From assembly GCA_014764605.1 (NCBI GenBank), contig JACXWG010000013.1, positions 1 to 34,866 on the forward strand: DNA of 34,866 nucleotides. Reading direction: 5' to 3'. This DNA comes from Quinella sp. 1Q5. Its GTDB lineage: Bacteria; Bacillota; Negativicutes; Selenomonadales; Selenomonadaceae. Position numbers and translations under genes: made by a program. The notes under the pieces are model-generated. The model was not told the DNA's origin. It saw only the letters and a list, made by a program, of their open reading frames with translations, and made no database searches. This document shows positions 32,114 through 34,866 of this stretch, piece by piece (the first letter of the stretch is position 1; each line of letters begins with the position of its first letter).

Positions 32114-32671
32114 ATGATAATTCTAGCTTCGGGTTCGCCGCGCAGACATGAACTTTTGCGCAAGCTCTGTAAGGATTTCGTCATCGAAGTCAGCGACGCT
32201 AAGGAAGTTCAGCAAGCCGACATCCCGAAAAGTTTAGCAGTGAAAAATGCAAAGCTCAAAGCCAGTTCCGTTGCCGCGAACAATCCTAGCGCAATTGTTA
32301 TCGGCGCGGATACAATCGTTGTACTTGACGGAGAAATCTTCGGTAAACCCGACGGCGTCGAAGGCGCGGAAAAAATGTTGGCTCGTCTTTCGGGCAAGCG
32401 ACATGAAGTCATCACTGGCTTAGCAATCTGCGCGGACGGAAAGATTTTCACGGCGGCGGAGGTCACTGAAGTTTATTTCGGAGAGATGACGCCCGAAGAA
32501 ATTCGTGAATACGTTGCCACGGGTGAGCCGCTTGATAAGTCTGGCTCCTATGCTTTGCAGGGCGGCGCAACTAAGTTCATAGAAAAAATTCACGGCGATT
32601 GGTCAAACGTCGTAGGGCTTCCAGTCTATCGCTTGAGGAAGTTAGCACAGGCGGCGGGCATCGTCTTATAA
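32114..32671 (+). CDS. maf: Maf family nucleoside-triphosphate pyrophosphatase (dTTP/UTP type)
   Basis: 185 residues. It hydrolyses non-canonical or excess nucleoside triphosphates (dTTP, UTP and modified forms) to monophosphates in the cytosol and is linked to septum control. Seen: N-terminal LASGSPRRHELL (residues 4-15), GADTIVVLDGEIFGKP (about 69-84), LSGKRHEVITGLAI, the catalytic-site EPLDKSGSYALQGGA (about 138-152) and NVVGLPVYRL. The specificity class is inferred from the general motif pattern. GGAGGTGA at 32102-32109 supports ATG 32114. Single gene with its own promoter and terminator. Confidence 0.95.
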   Translation: MIILASGSPRRHELLRKLCKDFVIEVSDAKEVQQADIPKSLAVKNAKLKASSVAANNPSAIVIGADTIVVLDGEIFGKPDGVEGAEKMLARLSGKRHEVITGLAICADGKIFTAAEVTEVYFGEMTPEEIREYVATGEPLDKSGSYALQGGATKFIEKIHGDWSNVVGLPVYRLRKLAQAAGIVL

Positions 32672-32712
32672 AAAATTCCCACACGGCACGCAACCGAGTG
32701 GGAAATTTTTTT
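32671..32712. terminator. Bidirectional terminator between maf and the PRC-barrel-like gene
   Basis: TTCCCAC (32676-32682) pairs with GTGGGAA (32698-32704), 15-base loop, T run 32706-32712 for maf; the A run 32671-32675 gives a U run for the minus strand. Confidence 0.85.
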
Positions 32713-32716
32713 GTTC

Positions 32717-33841
32717 TTACTTTACGTTCATCGACAGTTCGATAAATTTATTCGAGAGCCGCGCACGCTGCAGGACTTCTTCCGTAACCTCCGCGCCCAT
32801 CTCGACGACTAATGTCCCGCTGTCCGTCGTGATCGTCTTCGTGGCGTGCTTGCCGAGCAATACTCTGCGGCGGCGTTCGTCAACGGCTTTTTCAACTTGT
32901 CTCCTCTGTGAAAGCCTCGGGGCTTGTTGTTCCGAAGACGCGACTTGCTGACTTGCCCGCGCCTTTTGCAGTGCCGCTTTTAAATCTTCCGCCTGTTGAG
33001 TCATCGCCGCGATTTTCTTGTCCTCTTCGGAAGGCTTCTCTTCAACGACAGGTGCAACAGGTTCTGCGACTTCTTCAACGACAGGTTCTGCGACTTCTTC
33101 AACGACAGGTTCCGCGACTTCTTCAACGACAGGTTCTGCGACTTCTTCAACGACAGGTTCTGCGACTTCTTCAACGACAGGTTCAGGAGTCATGACTTCT
33201 TCTAAAGCTGCTTGTTCCTCCGGCGAAGTGGTATTCACTTCGGGCGGCGGCAACTCGTGTTGAAGTTCTTCAATCGGCGGCTCCTCAACTGCTGGCGTCC
33301 ACGTTTCTTGCACTGGCTCTTTGAACGTTTCAAAGACTGGTTCAAAGGCTGGCTTCTCTGTTAAACTATTTTTTTTTTCCTCGTCAACGTCTACAACCGT
33401 GACTTGCTTGCCGAATATAGAAATTTGTTCGGAGCCAACATCATTGACTGAACCATCAGGCGCGGTGATTTCGCATCTTTCAATCTTGCCGCCGTCGCCG
33501 ATGAAAACTTCCGTGACCTTGCCTTGAATGCGTCCATTCCTAGTTATCGCCTTGGTGCCTATGACGCGGATATTTTCGTCGAGCAAGCGTTCATAATCGC
33601 CCGCCTCGTCCAAAGTCAAAATGTTTTCGCTGTGCGTGATTGTCACGGCGTCTTCACCGATAGCAATAATCGATTCGTAGGGGATGAGCTTCACGCCGCG
33701 ATACCAATCATCATCCTCTATCGTTATCGCCGCTACTGCACCGTTCTTGGCATCGATTAGCAGTGTCTTGCTGACGCCCAATTCGCGCCCCTCAGTTATG
33801 CTGATAATCGGCAAGCCCAGAATCTCAACACTCTTTTTCAT
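32717..33841 (-). CDS. PRC-barrel-like protein with acidic repeat linker
   Basis: 374 residues. Residues about 1-75 and 78-155 each look like a PRC-barrel: VEILGLPIISITEGRELGVS with VAAITIEDDDWY, then IRVIGTKAITRNGRIQGKV with EVFIGDGGKIERCEI. PRC-barrels bind RNA or protein partners. A Pro/Glu-rich stretch follows, with PVVEEVAE repeated about six times (residues ~218-262), a coiled segment (KKIAAMTQQAEDLKAALQKA), and a basic then mixed C-terminal domain ending LSNKFIELSMNVK. There is no signal peptide. AGGTATCAG upstream gives a modest ribosome-binding site. The function is unknown. It is 29 bases downstream of another repeat-rich gene on the same strand, suggesting a pair. Confidence 0.8.
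   Translation of the reverse strand: MKKSVEILGLPIISITEGRELGVSKTLLIDAKNGAVAAITIEDDDWYRGVKLIPYESIIAIGEDAVTITHSENILTLDEAGDYERLLDENIRVIGTKAITRNGRIQGKVTEVFIGDGGKIERCEITAPDGSVNDVGSEQISIFGKQVTVVDVDEEKKNSLTEKPAFEPVFETFKEPVQETWTPAVEEPPIEELQHELPPPEVNTTSPEEQAALEEVMTPEPVVEEVAEPVVEEVAEPVVEEVAEPVVEEVAEPVVEEVAEPVAPVVEEKPSEEDKKIAAMTQQAEDLKAALQKARASQQVASSEQQAPRLSQRRQVEKAVDERRRRVLLGKHATKTITTDSGTLVVEMGAEVTEEVLQRARLSNKFIELSMNVK
33061..33180. repeat. 24-bp tandem repeat, five copies
   Basis: Five consecutive 24-base units starting at 33061, 33085, 33109, 33133 and 33157, identical except one base in the third (T to C at 33112). They encode PVVEEVAE in the minus-strand gene. The near identity suggests recent expansion. 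Confidence 0.95.
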
Positions 33842-33870
33842 TCTGATACCTCCAAAACTTTACCTTTGAT

Positions 33871-34866
33871 TTATTTCGACTGCGCGGAGTTAATTTGCAC
33901 CTTTTTAAACTCGGTGTCAACCTCCTGCAGAGTCTCCCTTGATAATTTGTCAAACGGCGTCGACAGCATGTGATGCTTTAACAAAACGTCCCGCACGATT
34001 CGCAAGTACCCAAGATTGTTGGCGAATTCTTTTTTGGTCGACGCATTGCGCTTGACTGCCGGCAACGTCAACGCTTCCTCATAAATTTTTATCGCCTTAG
34101 AGTAAAGAGCTTGCTCCTTGTAAAGATTACCCAAGTCAATCGCCACGAACGGCGCGTACTCATCGCTACGATAACGCTCCAGAGCCTTCTTATAAAGGTC
34201 AATCGCCTGCCAGACGTGCCCTTTGTCGCGCTCGTTATACGCCTTATCTAGGATGTCGTCAAGCGTATCATTGTCAATGGACTTCGGCTCGTCTTCGAGT
34301 TTTTCTTCTTTAGAAGATTCTTCGAGCTTGTCTAAATTTAATGTCGAGAGCGGTTTGAAGACTTCTTGTAACGGGAAAAACTCTGTGCGCTTGACTTCTT
34401 TTGTTTTGGCTGGTGGTTTCTTGCGCCTCTTGACTTCTTCAGATTTTACAGTCGATAATGGCTTGAAAACTTCTTGTAGTGGGAACTCCTCGTCGGGTTC
34501 CTTATTCTCTTCGAGCTTGATTGGCTTGTCGGCGTTCTCCGATTTTATTTCGGGCAACGGTTCAAAGACCCTTTCGAGCGGGAAATTTTCTACTGGCTCC
34601 AAGTCTGTATCAGCAGTCGTTGCAGGTTCCTTAGCGTCAAGTGATTCTTCAGACGTCGCAGGTTCTTTAACGTCTAGGGATTCTTCAGCAGTCGCAGGTT
34701 CTTTAACGTCAAGTGATTCTTCAGCAGTCGCAGGTTCCTTAACGTCAAGTGATTCTTCAGCAGTCGCAGGTTCCTTAACGTCAAGTGATTCTTCAGCAGT
34801 CGCAGGTTCCTTAACGTCAAGTGATTCGTCAAGTGTTGAAGGTTCCTTAGCGTCAAGTGATTCTTC
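33871..34866 (-). CDS. Acidic repeat protein with TPR-like domain (partial, 5' end outside window)
   Basis: 332 residues are visible; the frame is open to the window end, so the start is missing. Order: 12-residue repeats ESLDVKEPATAE (about seven, from the 36-bp DNA repeat); then three copies of a motif FPLQEVFKPLSTVK (FPLERVFEPLPEIK, FPLQEVFKPLSTVK, FPLQEVFKPLSTLN) separated by charged linkers; then a TPR-like helical domain, DKAYNERDKGHVWQAIDLYKKALE and SKAIKIYEEALTL. TPR domains hold protein partners. The thrice-repeated FPLQEVF motif may be a short docking peptide; that is inference. The stop is 29 bases before the PRC-barrel-like gene. Confidence 0.8.
   Translation of the reverse strand, partial: EESLDAKEPSTLDESLDVKEPATAEESLDVKEPATAEESLDVKEPATAEESLDVKEPATAEESLDVKEPATSEESLDAKEPATTADTDLEPVENFPLERVFEPLPEIKSENADKPIKLEENKEPDEEFPLQEVFKPLSTVKSEEVKRRKKPPAKTKEVKRTEFFPLQEVFKPLSTLNLDKLEESSKEEKLEDEPKSIDNDTLDDILDKAYNERDKGHVWQAIDLYKKALERYRSDEYAPFVAIDLGNLYKEQALYSKAIKIYEEALTLPAVKRNASTKKEFANNLGYLRIVRDVLLKHHMLSTPFDKLSRETLQEVDTEFKKVQINSAQSK
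34622..34866. repeat. 36-bp tandem repeat, about seven copies, running off the window
   Basis: Units begin at about 34622, 34658, 34694, 34730, 34766, 34802 and 34838. They encode 12 residues each in the minus-strand gene. The central copies are nearly identical, while those at both edges have diverged. Confidence 0.92.

Noticed and set aside
33018..33263. Plus-strand Ser/Thr-rich open frames across the 24-bp repeat
   Set aside because: They arise because a 24-base repeat is open in several frames; the minus-strand PRC-barrel-like gene explains the region.
34622..34866. CRISPR-like regular repeats
   Set aside because: Units are directly adjacent with no unique spacers and stay in frame within a coding sequence.

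Overview
The window fits a flagellated, anaerobic, diderm Firmicute of the Negativicutes type (Selenomonas and relatives); this is an inference. Firmicute signs are strong AGGAGG ribosome-binding sites, frequent TTG starts, a RicT (YaaT) gene followed by TrmN6 (YabB), and a DUF896 protein. Outer-membrane or Gram-negative-style signs are an RND efflux pump with a lipoprotein adaptor and an RTX secreted protein. Anaerobic signs are a class III ribonucleotide reductase, cobalamin salvage, and a radical SAM enzyme of the AmmeMemoRadiSam type. No rRNA, tRNA or CRISPR array was seen.

Layout. 1-1063: 5' part of an NhaC-type Na+/H+ antiporter (minus). 1198-2741: cobS and pduX, overlapping, late cobalamin assembly. 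2775-6859: two-gene RND efflux operon. 6931-9553: a double-glycine-leader peptide gene with its own terminator, then a new promoter and a run of small genes (unknown protein, zinc-ribbon protein, guanylate-kinase-like P-loop protein), then cheV. 9609-12158: deoD, ricT, trmN6. 12159-12343: a composite palindromic intergenic element and a bidirectional terminator. 12344-14901 (minus): hook protein flgE, preceded by an flhB-like gene with a possible frameshift at its 3' end. 15019-17061: DUF896 gene, proC, a Flp-pilin-like gene and a DUF805 gene. 17125-18383: three small genes of unknown function, two of them clear tandem paralogues. 18463-20171: a dipeptide/nickel-type ABC permease pair without its other subunits.

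20174-21909 (minus): AmrS-like radical SAM enzyme and a lipoprotein aldo/keto reductase. 22050-23135: RTX-repeat protein behind an unusually G-rich promoter. 23182-27212 (minus): nrdD, interrupted by a 360-residue LAGLIDADG intein, followed closely by larB. 27340-30265 (minus): a small membrane protein and a glucose-type PTS EIICBA. 30266-30678: a gene-free stretch of about 410 bases that forms the structured ptsG leader and resembles, in part, the right end of an IS200/IS605 element. 30679-31986 (minus): a NYN-nuclease/LOTUS protein and a small partner gene. 32114-32671: maf. 32717-34866 (minus): two acidic repeat-rich proteins, one with PRC-barrel-like sequence and one TPR-like and cut by the window end.

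Most interesting items: the structured RNA leader of ptsG with its IS605/omega-RNA-like 3' end; the intein inside NrdD with a non-standard C-terminal dipeptide; the GG-leader peptide without a visible exporter; the Flp-pilin head fused to a large extra domain; and the composite palindromic element near 12.2 kb. No complete, clearly new multi-gene system could be demonstrated from sequence reading alone.
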